A DNA stretch of 64,000 bases from contig JADQAZ010000002.1 in the NCBI GenBank assembly GCA_018524345.1, positions 992,001 to 1,056,000 on the forward strand, read 5' to 3'. The notes beneath the pieces were generated by a model. That model saw only the letters and a list, made by a program, of their open reading frames with translations, made no database searches and was not told the origin of the DNA. Shown piece by piece: positions 42,013 through 51,593 of the stretch. Within the stretch, counting starts at the first letter, position 1; each line of letters starts with the position of its first letter. The translations under genes were made by a program, and so were the position numbers. Origin of the DNA: Harenicola maris (GTDB taxonomy: Bacteria; Pseudomonadota; Alphaproteobacteria; Rhodobacterales; Rhodobacteraceae).

Positions 42013-42597
42013 GTGCAAAAGGACCTTACCATCCTCGTGGTCGAACGTGATCAGGCGAAAGCGCATGAAATCATCGATGCGCTGAAGGATGGCGGCTGGA
42101 ATGACGTCACCGTCATCTCCGCCCCCGCCGCCCTTGAGCGCGCGGTCAAGGATCAGGACCCCGACATCATCCTGATCGACCTTGCCAACCCCGACCGCGA
42201 CACCCTCGAACACCTCGGCCTCGTGGCCAATGCCCGCAATCGCCCCGTGGCCATGTTCGTTGACCAGACGGACGAGATGATGACACAGGCCGCGATCTCC
42301 GCCGGGCTGAGCGCCTATGTGGTCAACGGCCTGCAAAAGGACCGCATCAAACCGGTCCTCGAAACCGCCATCGCCCGCTTTCACATGATCGCCAAAATGC
42401 AATCCGAACTCGACGCCGCCAAACAGGCCCTCTCGGACCGCAAGATGATCGACCGCGCCAAGGGCCTGCTGATCCGTGCCCGCAATATATCAGAGGACGA
42501 GGCCTATAACCTGCTGCGCAAAACCGCGATGGATCAGGGCCGCAAGGTGATCGACGTGGCAACGGCCCTGGTGACGGCGGCGGAGTTGTTGCAATGA
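42013..42597 (+). CDS. nasT: ANTAR domain response regulator NasT
   Basis: A 194-residue RNA-binding antiterminator. N-terminal receiver-like domain (1-120) with IILIDLANPD in place of the classical phosphorylation site region, a coiled linker (MQSELDAAKQALSDRK), and the C-terminal ANTAR domain (about 133-192, MIDRAKGLLIRARNISEDEAY). GTG start. NasT binds two-hairpin leader RNAs of nitrate assimilation genes and is held inactive by NasS until nitrate or nitrite is present. Overlaps nasS by four bases; its RNA target is visible at 43870-43982. Confidence 0.92.
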   Translation: MQKDLTILVVERDQAKAHEIIDALKDGGWNDVTVISAPAALERAVKDQDPDIILIDLANPDRDTLEHLGLVANARNRPVAMFVDQTDEMMTQAAISAGLSAYVVNGLQKDRIKPVLETAIARFHMIAKMQSELDAAKQALSDRKMIDRAKGLLIRARNISEDEAYNLLRKTAMDQGRKVIDVATALVTAAELLQ

Positions 42598-43781
42598 AGG
42601 CAACCCAAGTGCGCTGCGGCTACCTGCCCCTCGTGGACTGCGCCCCCCTGATCATCGCCAAGGAACTCAAATTTGCCGAGCAGGAGGGGCTGGACCTCAC
42701 CCTCGTCAAGCAACCCTCTTGGTCGGCCCTGCGCGACATGCTGGCCTTTGGCCAGATCGACTTCGCCCATATGCTCTCGCCCATGCCGGTGGCCATGTCG
42801 CTTGGCCTTGGCGGGATGACCTCGGCGATTGACGTGCTCATGGTGCTTTCTGTCAACGGAACCATCGTCGGCGTCTCCGATGATCTGGACCGGCGGATGC
42901 AGGAGACCGGCTGGACCAACACCTTCTCCAACCCCGTGGAAACCGCCGAGGCGATCTTTGCCGCCAGCACCGGCAAAATCCGCATCGGCGTGCCCTTTGT
43001 CTTCTCCATGCACCGGATGCTGCTGGAAACATGGCTGTCCAAGGCCGTGGCAGGGGCCGAGGACAGGATCGAGATCGTCACCGTCCCGCCGCCCAAAATG
43101 GCCGATGCGGTCAGCAGCGGCGCCCTCGACATGTTCTGCGTCGGCGAGCCTTGGGGCTCCGTCGCGGTGCAGCAAAGCGGCGCGACCCTCGTCCTGCCCG
43201 GCTCCAAGATCTGGCAATTCTCGCCAGAGAAAGTCCTCGGCGTCGGCCACAACTGGGCCGCAGAGCATCCAAAGCTGTGCCAAGCCATGATACGCGCCAT
43301 CTACAAGGCCGCCTTCTGGCTGGATCAGCCGGAAAACAGCCCCCTCGCCGTGGAAATCCTCGCCCGCAGCCAACACCTCGACCTGCCCGACCACGCCATC
43401 GACCCCGCCCTCAGCGGCCAGTTCGTCACCAAACTGGGCCATACGCCAGAACAGGTCGCGCGCTTCATGGCCTTCCACAGCGGCGCGGCGACCTTCCCAT
43501 GGCGCAGTCAGGCCAGCTGGATCGCAGATGTCCTCAGCCGCTGGCACGGGCTCGATCCCGCCCTGTCGCGCCAAACCGCCCGCGCCTGCTTTCGCAGCGA
43601 CATCTACCGCGCCGCCTTGACCCCTATCGGCGCCGACATGCCCGGCGCATCCGAGAAAGTAGAGGGCGCGATGGAGGTTCCCACCGCCGTCGCCTCCACT
43701 CTGGGAGAGATGATTCTCGGCCCCGACAGATTCTTCAACGGCGCGGTTTTTGACTTTGGCGCGCCGCCGCCGCCCAAATAA
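42594..43781 (+). CDS. nasS: Nitrate/nitrite sensor NasS (CmpA/NrtA family, cytoplasmic)
   Basis: A 395-residue protein of the nitrate-binding CmpA/NrtA fold. Unlike the transporter's NrtA it has no signal peptide (MKATQVRCGYLPLVDCAPLI), which identifies the cytoplasmic sensor NasS. Ligand-domain features: IDFAHMLSPMPVAMSLGLGG and MFCVGEPWGSVAVQ, matching [14 protein letters not shown] and [14 protein letters not shown] in the neighbouring NrtA. NasS forms a complex with NasT and releases it when nitrate or nitrite binds. Cotranslated with nasT and placed directly upstream of the regulated leader. Confidence 0.92.
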   Translation: MKATQVRCGYLPLVDCAPLIIAKELKFAEQEGLDLTLVKQPSWSALRDMLAFGQIDFAHMLSPMPVAMSLGLGGMTSAIDVLMVLSVNGTIVGVSDDLDRRMQETGWTNTFSNPVETAEAIFAASTGKIRIGVPFVFSMHRMLLETWLSKAVAGAEDRIEIVTVPPPKMADAVSSGALDMFCVGEPWGSVAVQQSGATLVLPGSKIWQFSPEKVLGVGHNWAAEHPKLCQAMIRAIYKAAFWLDQPENSPLAVEILARSQHLDLPDHAIDPALSGQFVTKLGHTPEQVARFMAFHSGAATFPWRSQASWIADVLSRWHGLDPALSRQTARACFRSDIYRAALTPIGADMPGASEKVEGAMEVPTAVASTLGEMILGPDRFFNGAVFDFGAPPPPK

Positions 43782-43869
43782 CGGGCAAATGCTGCATCGC
43801 GGCAAAAATGCGGCAGGCCGCCCCCCGAAACAGTAGAAATCGCGCCCCAGCCCCGCCAAGATCAATCCA

Positions 43870-43934
43870 AGGCAACGATGCCTGACATGGCTGACACCGT
43901 TGCCAGCCACGAAATTCCAAGAGCAAAGCCGCTC
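43870..43934 (+). promoter_or_regulatory. ANTAR (NasT) target RNA: two hexaloop hairpins
   Basis: Hairpin 1 is AGGC-[AACGAT]-GCCT at 43870-43883; hairpin 2 is GAGC-[AAAGCC]-GCTC at 43921-43934. Both hexaloops have A at position 1 and G at position 4, the pattern recognised by ANTAR proteins. A third stem, TGGCTG/CAGCCA (43888-43909), lies in the linker. Hairpin 2 uses the same bases as the left arm of the following terminator, so formation of one excludes the other. Confidence 0.8.
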
Positions 43935-43986
43935 GATTGTGCATGCACCTCCTCCCGCATGCAGCAGTCGTGCGGCTTTTTTCGTT
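43925..43986 (+). terminator. Leader terminator (attenuator) of the nitrate assimilation operon
   Basis: AAAGCCGC (43925-43932) pairs with GCGGCTTT (43972-43979); an inner GCATGC/GCATGC stem stacks within, and TTTTTTCGTTT follows. It lies 19 bases before the nitrate-binding-protein gene. It is the expected default-off terminator that NasT prevents when nitrate is present. Confidence 0.8.
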
Positions 43987-44004
43987 TCAACAGGGATAAT
44001 GACA

Positions 44005-45372
44005 ATGAACAAACTGAAATGGCTCCTCGCAGCAACTACTCTTTGTGCCAGCCCCGCAATGGCCGAACTTCTCGACCTCGAAAAAGACGAACTCACACTG
44101 GGCTTTATCAAGCTCACAGATATGGCTCCTCTCGCGATTGCCTATGAAAACGGTTACTTCGAGGACGAAGGCCTCTTCGTGACGCTTGAGGCACAGGCCA
44201 ACTGGAAGGTCCTGCTCGACGGGGTGATTGACGGCCAGCTTGACGGTGCCCATATGCTCGCCGGTCAGCCCCTCGCCGCCACCATCGGCTACGGCACCGA
44301 GGCCCATATCGTCACCCCCTTCTCGATGGACCTGAACGGCAACGGCATCACCGTGTCCAACGAAATCTGGGAAGAGATGAAACCCCACGTCCCCCTGATG
44401 GATGACGGCCGCCCACAACACCCGATCAGCGCCAGCGCCCTCGCGCCGGTGGTCGAGGATTACAAAGACCAAGGCATCCCCTTCAACATGGGCATGGTTT
44501 TCCCCGTCTCCACCCATAACTACGAATTGCGCTACTGGCTCGCCGCCGGCGGGATCGAGCCCGGCTACTACTCGCCAGAGGACGTCAGCGGCCAGATCGG
44601 CGCCGATGTTTTCCTCTCCGTGACCCCTCCGCCCCAGATGCCCTCCACCATGGAAGCCGGCACAATCTTTGGCTATTGCGTGGGCGAGCCTTGGAACCAG
44701 CAGGCCGTGTTCAAAGGCATCGGCGTGCCGGTGGTGACAGACTATGAAATCTGGAAGAACAACCCCGAGAAGGTCTTTGGCATCTCCGCCGAATTCGCGG
44801 CAGAGAACCCCAACACCACCATCGCCCTGACCAAGGCGCTGATCCGCGCCGCCATCTGGCTGGACGAGAACGACAACGCCAACCGCGAAGAGGCGGTGGA
44901 AATCCTGTCGCGCTCTGAATACGTCGGCGCCGACGCCGAGGTGATCGCGAACTCCATGACCGGCACCTTCGAATACGAAAAGGGTGACGTGCGCGAAGTG
45001 CCTGATTTCAATGTATTCTTCCGCTACAACGCCACATACCCCTATGCCTCCGACGCCATCTGGTATCTGACCCAGATGCGCCGCTGGGGCCAGATCGCAG
45101 AGCCGAAGTCCGACGAGTGGTTCATCGAAACCGCCCAGTCCGTCTACCGCTCCGATATCTACCTGCAAGCCGCGCGTATGCTGGTGGATGACGGCATGGC
45201 CAACGAGGCAGACTTCCCATGGGACAGCGACGGCTTCAAAGCGCCAACTCCGGCCGAGGATATCATCGACGGCATCGCCTATGACGGGCGCACTCCCAAT
45301 GCCTACCTCGAAAGCCTGCCGATCGGCCTGAAAGGCAACCAGATCATCGCTGGCTCCGAAATCCAGAACTAA
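44005..45372 (+). CDS. nrtA: Nitrate ABC transporter substrate-binding protein (CmpA/NrtA family)
   Basis: A 455-residue periplasmic nitrate/nitrite-binding protein. The signal peptide is [20 protein letters not shown] (cleavage after residue 20), then the ligand domain beginning [21 protein letters not shown]. Family signatures: [19 protein letters not shown] and [17 protein letters not shown] at 44005 is chosen because AGGG lies nine bases before it; the ATG two codons earlier is too close. First gene after the NasT-controlled terminator. Confidence 0.93.
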   Translation: MNKLKWLLAATTLCASPAMAELLDLEKDELTLGFIKLTDMAPLAIAYENGYFEDEGLFVTLEAQANWKVLLDGVIDGQLDGAHMLAGQPLAATIGYGTEAHIVTPFSMDLNGNGITVSNEIWEEMKPHVPLMDDGRPQHPISASALAPVVEDYKDQGIPFNMGMVFPVSTHNYELRYWLAAGGIEPGYYSPEDVSGQIGADVFLSVTPPPQMPSTMEAGTIFGYCVGEPWNQQAVFKGIGVPVVTDYEIWKNNPEKVFGISAEFAAENPNTTIALTKALIRAAIWLDENDNANREEAVEILSRSEYVGADAEVIANSMTGTFEYEKGDVREVPDFNVFFRYNATYPYASDAIWYLTQMRRWGQIAEPKSDEWFIETAQSVYRSDIYLQAARMLVDDGMANEADFPWDSDGFKAPTPAEDIIDGIAYDGRTPNAYLESLPIGLKGNQIIAGSEIQN

Positions 45373-45380
45373 ACACCACC

Positions 45381-45404
45381 GCCTGCCCCCGCACCGGGGC
45401 GGGC
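45381..45404 (+). terminator. Intercistronic hairpin after nrtA
   Basis: GCCTGCCCC (45381-45389) pairs with GGGGCGGGC (45396-45404) with one T-G wobble and a six-base loop. There is no U-tract. Between receptor and permease genes such hairpins usually protect the receptor message so that more binding protein than permease is made. Confidence 0.5.
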
Positions 45405-45444
45405 ATCTCCCCCCTGCAACTTACTCCAGATCATAGGTTTCCAA

Positions 45445-46518
45445 ATGACCGCCATTGACCCAGATACACTAGACGCAGAGGCCCGCCGCGCCCGGCGCTT
45501 CACCCGGATCAACAAAGCCGACGCATGGTTCAAAGTGCTCGGCCTTGCCTGGGTCACGCCCATGCTCAAGGCCGCCGCAGGGGACAACCCGCGCGCGCAA
45601 CTCTCCGAAATCTGGCGTCTTCTGGGCGTGCCGCTTCTGGCGATCTGTGTGTTTCTGGCCGCTTGGGCGGCCCTTGCCCCCACAGTGCAAACCTCCCTCG
45701 GCGCGATCCCGGGGCCTGCGCAGGTCTGGGAACAGGCGATCAACCTGAACGCCGACGCAGGGCGCGAGCGTGAAAAAGCCGCCGCCTTCTACGAGCGGCA
45801 GGACAAACGCAACGCCGCCCTCATCGCCGAAGGCCGCGCCGATGACGTCCGCCAACGCACATACACCGGCAAGCCGACCTTCTATCAACAAATCTGGACC
45901 TCGATCAAAACCGTCTTCTTCGGCTTCCTGATCGGCTCTGTCATCGCCATCCCTCTGGGCATCCTCGCGGGCCTCTCGGCCACCGCCAATGCCGCCATCA
46001 ACCCGATCATCCAGATCTTCAAACCGGTCAGCCCGCTGGCATGGCTCCCGATCGTGACCATGATCGTCTCGGCGGTCTATGCCACCAATGACGGGATGTT
46101 CTCCAAATCCTTCCTCGTCTCCGCCATCACGGTGACGCTCTGCTCGCTCTGGCCGACGCTGATCAACACCGCCCTTGGCGTGTCCTCCATCGACAAAGAC
46201 CTCGTCAGCGTCTCCAAGGTGCTGAAAATGAGCACCTATTCCAAAATCACCAAACTGGTGCTGCCCTCCGCCCTGCCGCTGATCTTCACCGGCCTGCGCC
46301 TGTCGCTCGGGGTGGGCTGGATGGTGCTGATCGCCGCCGAAATGCTCGCCCAGAACCCCGGCCTTGGCAAATTCGTCTGGGACGAATTCCAGAACGGCTC
46401 CTCGCAATCGCTGGCGAAAATCATGGTCGCGGTCTTCACCATCGGGATCATCGGCTTCCTGCTCGATCGCGTGATGTTCGCCCTGCAATCCATGTTCACC
46501 TTCACAGAAAACCGGTAG
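45445..46518 (+). CDS. nrtB: Nitrate ABC transporter permease
   Basis: A 357-residue inner-membrane permease of the NrtB/SsuC group. An amphipathic N-terminal region of about 60 residues is followed by a first helix (LGVPLLAICVFLAAWAALAP), a long periplasmic insertion (about 100-145) and the transport core with FKPVSPLAWLPIVTMIV and the EAA loop VLKMSTYSKITKLVLPSALP near 250-270. Works with nrtA and the double ATPase encoded next, eight bases later. Confidence 0.93.
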   Translation: MTAIDPDTLDAEARRARRFTRINKADAWFKVLGLAWVTPMLKAAAGDNPRAQLSEIWRLLGVPLLAICVFLAAWAALAPTVQTSLGAIPGPAQVWEQAINLNADAGREREKAAAFYERQDKRNAALIAEGRADDVRQRTYTGKPTFYQQIWTSIKTVFFGFLIGSVIAIPLGILAGLSATANAAINPIIQIFKPVSPLAWLPIVTMIVSAVYATNDGMFSKSFLVSAITVTLCSLWPTLINTALGVSSIDKDLVSVSKVLKMSTYSKITKLVLPSALPLIFTGLRLSLGVGWMVLIAAEMLAQNPGLGKFVWDEFQNGSSQSLAKIMVAVFTIGIIGFLLDRVMFALQSMFTFTENR

Positions 46519-46525
46519 GCCTGAC

Positions 46526-48220
46526 ATGAGCATCCTCAAATTTGAAAACGTGTCCAAGGGCTTTGGCCAAGGCACCCACCGCAACAACGTGTTGAACGGG
46601 ATCAACCTCGACATCGCAGAGGGCGAATTCGTCGCCATCCTCGGATTTTCCGGCACCGGGAAATCCACCCTGATGAACCTCATCGCGGGGCTCGAGCTCC
46701 CCGATGAGGGCTCCGTCACCTTCAAAGGCGCGCCGATCACCGGCCCCGGGCCGGAACGCGGCCTCGTCTTCCAAAGCTACTCGCTGATGCCCTGGCTGAC
46801 AGTGGGCGGCAATATCGGGCTGGCGGTGGATGCGGTCTTCCCCAAACTCGGGAAAGACGAACGGCAGGCCAAGATCGACCACTACGTCGGCATGGTCGGC
46901 CTGTCCCACGCCACCGCCCGCCGCCCTGCGGAGCTTTCCGGCGGCATGCGCCAGCGTGTCTCTGTGGCCCGCGCCCTCGCCATGAACCCCGAAATGCTGC
47001 TGCTGGACGAACCCCTCAGCGCGCTTGACGCGCTGACCCGCGCCAACCTCGCGGACGAGATCCTCGATATCTGGGAAACCGACAAGAAAACCTGCATCCT
47101 GATCACCAATGACGTGGACGAGGCGATCCTGCTGGCCGACCGGATCATCCCGCTGAACCCCGACGGCACCTTGGCCGATCCTGTGGTGGTGGATATCCCC
47201 CGCCCGCGCGACCGCTCTGCCATGAACGACGACGCGGTGTTCAAACAGCTGCGCGCCGATGTCACCAAATACCTGATGGATGTGGGCATCGCCGCCAAGG
47301 TCGAGGAAACCCGCAAACTGCCAGAGGTCACCCCGATCCACTCCGTCCCCGCCGCCGTCGCCAAGGCGCAGGAGGGCGGGATCGAGGAACGCTACCTCAC
47401 CTTCTCCAAGCTGCATAAAATCTACCCCACGCCCAAGGGCCCCCTCACCGTGGTCGAGGATTTCGACCTCAAGGTGAACAAGGGCGAGTTTATCTCCCTC
47501 ATCGGCCACTCGGGCTGCGGCAAATCCACCGTGCTGACCATGGCCGCGGGCCTCAACCCGATCTCCAAAGGCGCCATCCGTCTTGACGGTTGGAACGTCG
47601 AGGGGGCCGACCCCGAACGCGCCGTGGTCTTCCAGTCGCCCAACCTCTTCCCATGGCTCACCGCCAAGGAAAACGTGGCGATCGGCGTGGACAAGGTCTA
47701 CCCCCGCGCCTCGCAGCAAGAGCGTCAGGACGTGATCGAATACTACCTCGAACGCGTCGGCCTCGCCGACAGCATGGACAAACAGGCCTCCTCCATGTCC
47801 AACGGGATGAAGCAACGCGTCGGCATCGCCCGCGCCTTTGCCCTCTCTCCCAAACTCCTGCTTCTCGATGAACCTTTCGGCATGCTCGACAGCCTGACCC
47901 GCTGGGAGCTGCAAGAGGTCCTGATGGAGGTCTGGTCCCGCACCAAGGTCACCGCCGTCTGCGTCACCCATGACGTGGACGAGGCGATCATGCTGGCCGA
48001 CCGCGTGGTGATGATGACCAATGGCCCGCAGGCGACAATCGGCAAGATCACGGATGTGAAACTGCCCCGCCCGCGCACCCGCAAGGCCCTGCTCGAACAC
48101 CCTGATTACTACCTCTACCGCGAACAGGTCCTCGGCTTTCTCGAGGAATACGAACATGGCGCCAAAGGCAAATCTGCTGCGGCCGAGCCGAAAAAATCCT
48201 CTGAAAAGGATGCCGCATAA
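46526..48220 (+). CDS. Nitrate ABC transporter ATP-binding protein with two fused nucleotide-binding domains
   Basis: A 564-residue protein made of two ABC ATPase domains in one chain, replacing separate NrtC/NrtD subunits. Domain 1 (1-265) has Walker A GFSGTGKST, signature LSGGMRQR and Walker B LLLDEPLSALD. Domain 2 (about 290-545) has GHSGCGKST, the degenerate signature MSNGMKQR and LLLDEPFGMLD. Between them no NrtA-like regulatory domain is present (unlike cyanobacterial NrtC). It overlaps the next gene by one base (TAATG). Confidence 0.92.
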   Translation: MSILKFENVSKGFGQGTHRNNVLNGINLDIAEGEFVAILGFSGTGKSTLMNLIAGLELPDEGSVTFKGAPITGPGPERGLVFQSYSLMPWLTVGGNIGLAVDAVFPKLGKDERQAKIDHYVGMVGLSHATARRPAELSGGMRQRVSVARALAMNPEMLLLDEPLSALDALTRANLADEILDIWETDKKTCILITNDVDEAILLADRIIPLNPDGTLADPVVVDIPRPRDRSAMNDDAVFKQLRADVTKYLMDVGIAAKVEETRKLPEVTPIHSVPAAVAKAQEGGIEERYLTFSKLHKIYPTPKGPLTVVEDFDLKVNKGEFISLIGHSGCGKSTVLTMAAGLNPISKGAIRLDGWNVEGADPERAVVFQSPNLFPWLTAKENVAIGVDKVYPRASQQERQDVIEYYLERVGLADSMDKQASSMSNGMKQRVGIARAFALSPKLLLLDEPFGMLDSLTRWELQEVLMEVWSRTKVTAVCVTHDVDEAIMLADRVVMMTNGPQATIGKITDVKLPRPRTRKALLEHPDYYLYREQVLGFLEEYEHGAKGKSAAAEPKKSSEKDAA

Positions 48221-49152
48221 TGGAAACCGTCATGGAAGCCCCCACGCGGACCTTCATCGAGGTCAGCGAAGTCTGGGTGCCAGAGGGCGACCGCCTCGTC
48301 CTCGGCTCCGGCAGCTACGGCACGCTGGACAGCTTCGCCGCCGCCTCGGGTAAGGAAAGCTTCACCAAGGGCGAGGGCCTGCCCGGCAAGGCATGGGCCG
48401 AGGGGCGCCCCGTTGTCCTCAAGGAATTCGACGGCTCCTATTTCAAACGCACAGAGGCCGCAAAAGAGGTCGGCCTGACCAGCGCCGTCGCCATCCCCGT
48501 CTTTGACGGCAAACGCCTCAAGGCCGTGCTCGTGACCCTCTGCGCCGACGATTCAGAGCGCATGGGCGCGATCGAGGTCTGGTCCGAGAAAGAAGGCCTG
48601 CTGACGCTGGACGAGGGCTACTTCGGCGCCGCGAAACATTTCGAATTCGTCTCCCAGCACACCCAGTTTCCGAAAGGGCAGGGGCTGCCCGGCGGCGTCT
48701 GGTCCGCCAAAACCCCGATCCTGATGCGCGATCTGGGCTCCGGCTACCGCTTTGTGCGCGCCGAAAGCGCCGAAAAGGCGGGGCTGACCACCGGCATCGG
48801 CCTGCCCGTGCCCATGCCCGGCGGCGGCCATTTCGTCGTCACCCTGCTCTCGGCCAAGGGCACGCCGCTGGCCAACCGGTTCGAGATCTGGGACGCCCGC
48901 AGCGCCAAGGTCGGCACAAAGAACGAGGCCGTCCTGATCGACGGCATCTGCAAACGCGACGGGGCGCTCTGGTCCGATGAAACCGAACGCCGCGTCGGCG
49001 CGTGGAAGGGGCTGATCGGCAAGGTGCTCGGCACCGGCCTTCCGGTCCTTGAAACCGGCCCGTCCCCCGTAACCGCCAATTACACATCCGCGGTGGCCCT
49101 GCCCATGTACGCCCATGGCGAGGTTTCTCACATCGTCGCTTGGTATAGCTAA
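48220..49152 (+). CDS. Tandem GAF domain protein of the nitrate assimilation operon
   Basis: A 310-residue cytoplasmic protein built of two similar GAF-like halves: residues about 25-145 (FTKGEGLPGKAWAEGRPVVL, then SAVAIPVFDGKRLKAVLVT) and about 160-305 (FPKGQGLPGGVWSAKTPIL, then TGIGLPVPMPGGGHFVVTL). It has no output domain. In the operon it stands between the transporter and nirB, so it may sense nitrate, nitrite, NO or redox state, or act as a partner of the reductases. No function is established that I know of. Confidence 0.85.
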   Translation: METVMEAPTRTFIEVSEVWVPEGDRLVLGSGSYGTLDSFAAASGKESFTKGEGLPGKAWAEGRPVVLKEFDGSYFKRTEAAKEVGLTSAVAIPVFDGKRLKAVLVTLCADDSERMGAIEVWSEKEGLLTLDEGYFGAAKHFEFVSQHTQFPKGQGLPGGVWSAKTPILMRDLGSGYRFVRAESAEKAGLTTGIGLPVPMPGGGHFVVTLLSAKGTPLANRFEIWDARSAKVGTKNEAVLIDGICKRDGALWSDETERRVGAWKGLIGKVLGTGLPVLETGPSPVTANYTSAVALPMYAHGEVSHIVAWYS

Positions 49153-49163
49153 GGAGCCGAGAA

Positions 49164-51593
49164 ATGAAAAACGCAGTTATCATTGGTGCCGGCATGGCAT
49201 CTGGCCGGGTCCTCGAACACCTGATCGAAGCCGACCCAGAGGCCTTTAACTTCACCCTGTTCAACAGCGAGCCGCGCGGCAACTACAACCGCATCATGCT
49301 CTCCCCCGTGCTGTCGGGCGAAAAATCCTACGCCGAAATCGTCACCCATGACGACGGTTGGTATGGGCAAAACAAGGTCACCTGCCGCTTTGGCGAGGCC
49401 GTGACCAGCATCGACCGCGAGGCCAAAGTCGTGCGCGGCGCCAATGGCGATGTGCCCTACGACAAGCTCATCATCGCCACAGGCTCCGCCCCCTTCATCA
49501 TCCCTGTGCCGGGCCATGACCTGCCCGGCGTGATCGCCTACCGCGATCTGGATGACACCAACGCCATGATCGACGCCGCCGACGCGCCCGGCAAACCCGC
49601 CGTGGTCATCGGCGGCGGCCTCTTGGGCCTCGAGGCGGCGGCAGGCCTCGCCCTGCGCGGCATGTCCGTCACCGTGATCCACCTCAATGGCCACCTGATG
49701 GAACGCCAGCTCGACCCCGCCGCAGGTTACCTGCTGCAAAAAGACCTCGAAAACCGCGGCATCAAGGTCCATTGCAACGGTGCGACCAAGGCCATCCTCG
49801 GCACGGACCGCGTCGAGGGTGTCGAGCTTGACGATGGCACCGTCTATGACGCCAGCCTCGTCGTCATGGCCGTCGGCATCCGGCCCGAGGCCACAGTCGC
49901 CAAGAATGCCGGCCTCGAGGTCAATCGCGGCATCCTCGTCAACGCCCAGATGGAAACCTCCGACCCCGACATCCTCGCCGTCGGCGAATGCGTCGAATTC
50001 GACGGCCAACTCTTCGGCCTCGTCGCGCCGCTCTATGATCAGGCCAAGGTGCTTGCCAAAATCCTGCTGGAGGAGGAAGGCAGCTTCGTCCCCAAAGAGC
50101 TCTCCACCAAGCTCAAGGTCACAGGCTGCGACCTCTTCAGCGCCGGTGACTTTGCCGAGGGCGAAGGCCGCGAAGACATCGTCTTCCGCGACCCCGCCCG
50201 CGGCGTCTACCGCCGTCTGGTGATCGAGGACGACCAACTCGTCGGCGCGGTCATGTATGGCGATACCGCCGACAGCAACTGGTTCTTCGGCCTGATCCGC
50301 GACAAAACCGAAATCGCCGATATGCGCGATACGCTGATCTTCGGCCCCGCCTTTCAAGGGGGTGCCCCCTCGGACCCGCTCTCAGCCGTTGCAGCCTTAC
50401 CGCGTGAGGCGGAAATCTGCGGGTGCAACGGCATTTGCAAAGGACAGATCGAGGATGCAATCGCCGCTGGCGCCACCGACCTGACGGCGATTAAGGCCAC
50501 CACCAAGGCCTCCGCCTCCTGCGGCACCTGCACGGGCTTGGTCGAACAGGTGCTGGCCGTCACGCTGGGCGATGATTTCGTCATCCCCGCCGCACAGTCC
50601 ATCTGTGCCTGCACCGACATGACCCACGAAGACGTGCGGCGCATGATCAAATCGCAGGAACTCAAATCCATGGAGGCCGTCTGGCAGGAATGCGGCTGGA
50701 AAACCTCCTGCGGCTGCCACGTCTGCCGCCCCGCGCTCAACTACTACCTGCTGGCCGACTGGCCGTTGGAATACACCGATGATGCACAGTCGCGCTTCAT
50801 CAACGAACGCAAACACGCCAACATCCAGAAAGACGGCACCTTCTCCGTCGTGCCCCGCATGTGGGGCGGCATCACCACCCCCGATGAACTGCGCGCCATT
50901 GCCGACGCGGCCGAGAAATTCGCCGTGCCCACGGTCAAGGTCACCGGCGGCCAGCGCATCGACCTGCTGGGCGTGAAAGGGGAGGACCTCCCCGCGATCT
51001 GGAAGGACCTCAATGATGCGGGCATGGTCTCCGGCCACGCCTATTCCAAGGGGCTGCGCACGGTCAAAACCTGCGTCGGCACCGACCATTGCCGCTTTGG
51101 CACGCAGGACAGCACCGGCCTTGGCATCAAACTGGAAAAAACCCTCTGGGGCTCATGGACACCGCATAAACTCAAACTCGCCGTCTCCGGCTGCCCCCGC
51201 AACTGCGCCGAGGCCACCTGCAAGGACATCGGCGTGATCTGCGTCGACAGCGGCTACCAGATCTCCATCGGCGGGGCGGCGGGCATGGATGTGCGCGAAA
51301 CCGAACTGCTGTGTCAGGTCGCAACCGAGGCCGAGACAATCGATGTCATCAAGGCCGTCACCCAGTCCTACCGCGAAAACGCCAAGTATCTGGACCGTAT
51401 CTACAAATGGGTCGGCAAGGTCGGCATGGATTGGGTCAAGGAACAGATCGAAGACCTCGACAACCGCGCCGCGCTGGTCGAACGCTTCGAAATCTCCCAA
51501 TCGGTCTACCGCAAGGACCCATGGGCCGAACACGTCACCAAAGCCGAAACCTATCAACCCATCGCCGACCTGACACTGGAGGCCGCAGAATGA
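49164..51593 (+). CDS. nirB: Assimilatory nitrite reductase (NAD(P)H) large subunit
   Basis: An 809-residue enzyme reducing nitrite to ammonium with six electrons. N-terminal FAD and NAD(P)H domains (VIIGAGMASGRVLEHL; VVIGGGLLGLEAAAGL near 145), BFD-like [2Fe-2S] domains (CGCNGICKG and CGTCTGLVEQ near 415-460), a ferredoxin-like half-domain, then the [4Fe-4S]-siroheme site (TCVGTDHCRFG and SGCPRNCAEATCKD, about 635-690). All cluster cysteines are present. Overlaps nirD by four bases; cysG at the operon end supplies siroheme. Confidence 0.95.
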   Translation: MKNAVIIGAGMASGRVLEHLIEADPEAFNFTLFNSEPRGNYNRIMLSPVLSGEKSYAEIVTHDDGWYGQNKVTCRFGEAVTSIDREAKVVRGANGDVPYDKLIIATGSAPFIIPVPGHDLPGVIAYRDLDDTNAMIDAADAPGKPAVVIGGGLLGLEAAAGLALRGMSVTVIHLNGHLMERQLDPAAGYLLQKDLENRGIKVHCNGATKAILGTDRVEGVELDDGTVYDASLVVMAVGIRPEATVAKNAGLEVNRGILVNAQMETSDPDILAVGECVEFDGQLFGLVAPLYDQAKVLAKILLEEEGSFVPKELSTKLKVTGCDLFSAGDFAEGEGREDIVFRDPARGVYRRLVIEDDQLVGAVMYGDTADSNWFFGLIRDKTEIADMRDTLIFGPAFQGGAPSDPLSAVAALPREAEICGCNGICKGQIEDAIAAGATDLTAIKATTKASASCGTCTGLVEQVLAVTLGDDFVIPAAQSICACTDMTHEDVRRMIKSQELKSMEAVWQECGWKTSCGCHVCRPALNYYLLADWPLEYTDDAQSRFINERKHANIQKDGTFSVVPRMWGGITTPDELRAIADAAEKFAVPTVKVTGGQRIDLLGVKGEDLPAIWKDLNDAGMVSGHAYSKGLRTVKTCVGTDHCRFGTQDSTGLGIKLEKTLWGSWTPHKLKLAVSGCPRNCAEATCKDIGVICVDSGYQISIGGAAGMDVRETELLCQVATEAETIDVIKAVTQSYRENAKYLDRIYKWVGKVGMDWVKEQIEDLDNRAALVERFEISQSVYRKDPWAEHVTKAETYQPIADLTLEAAE

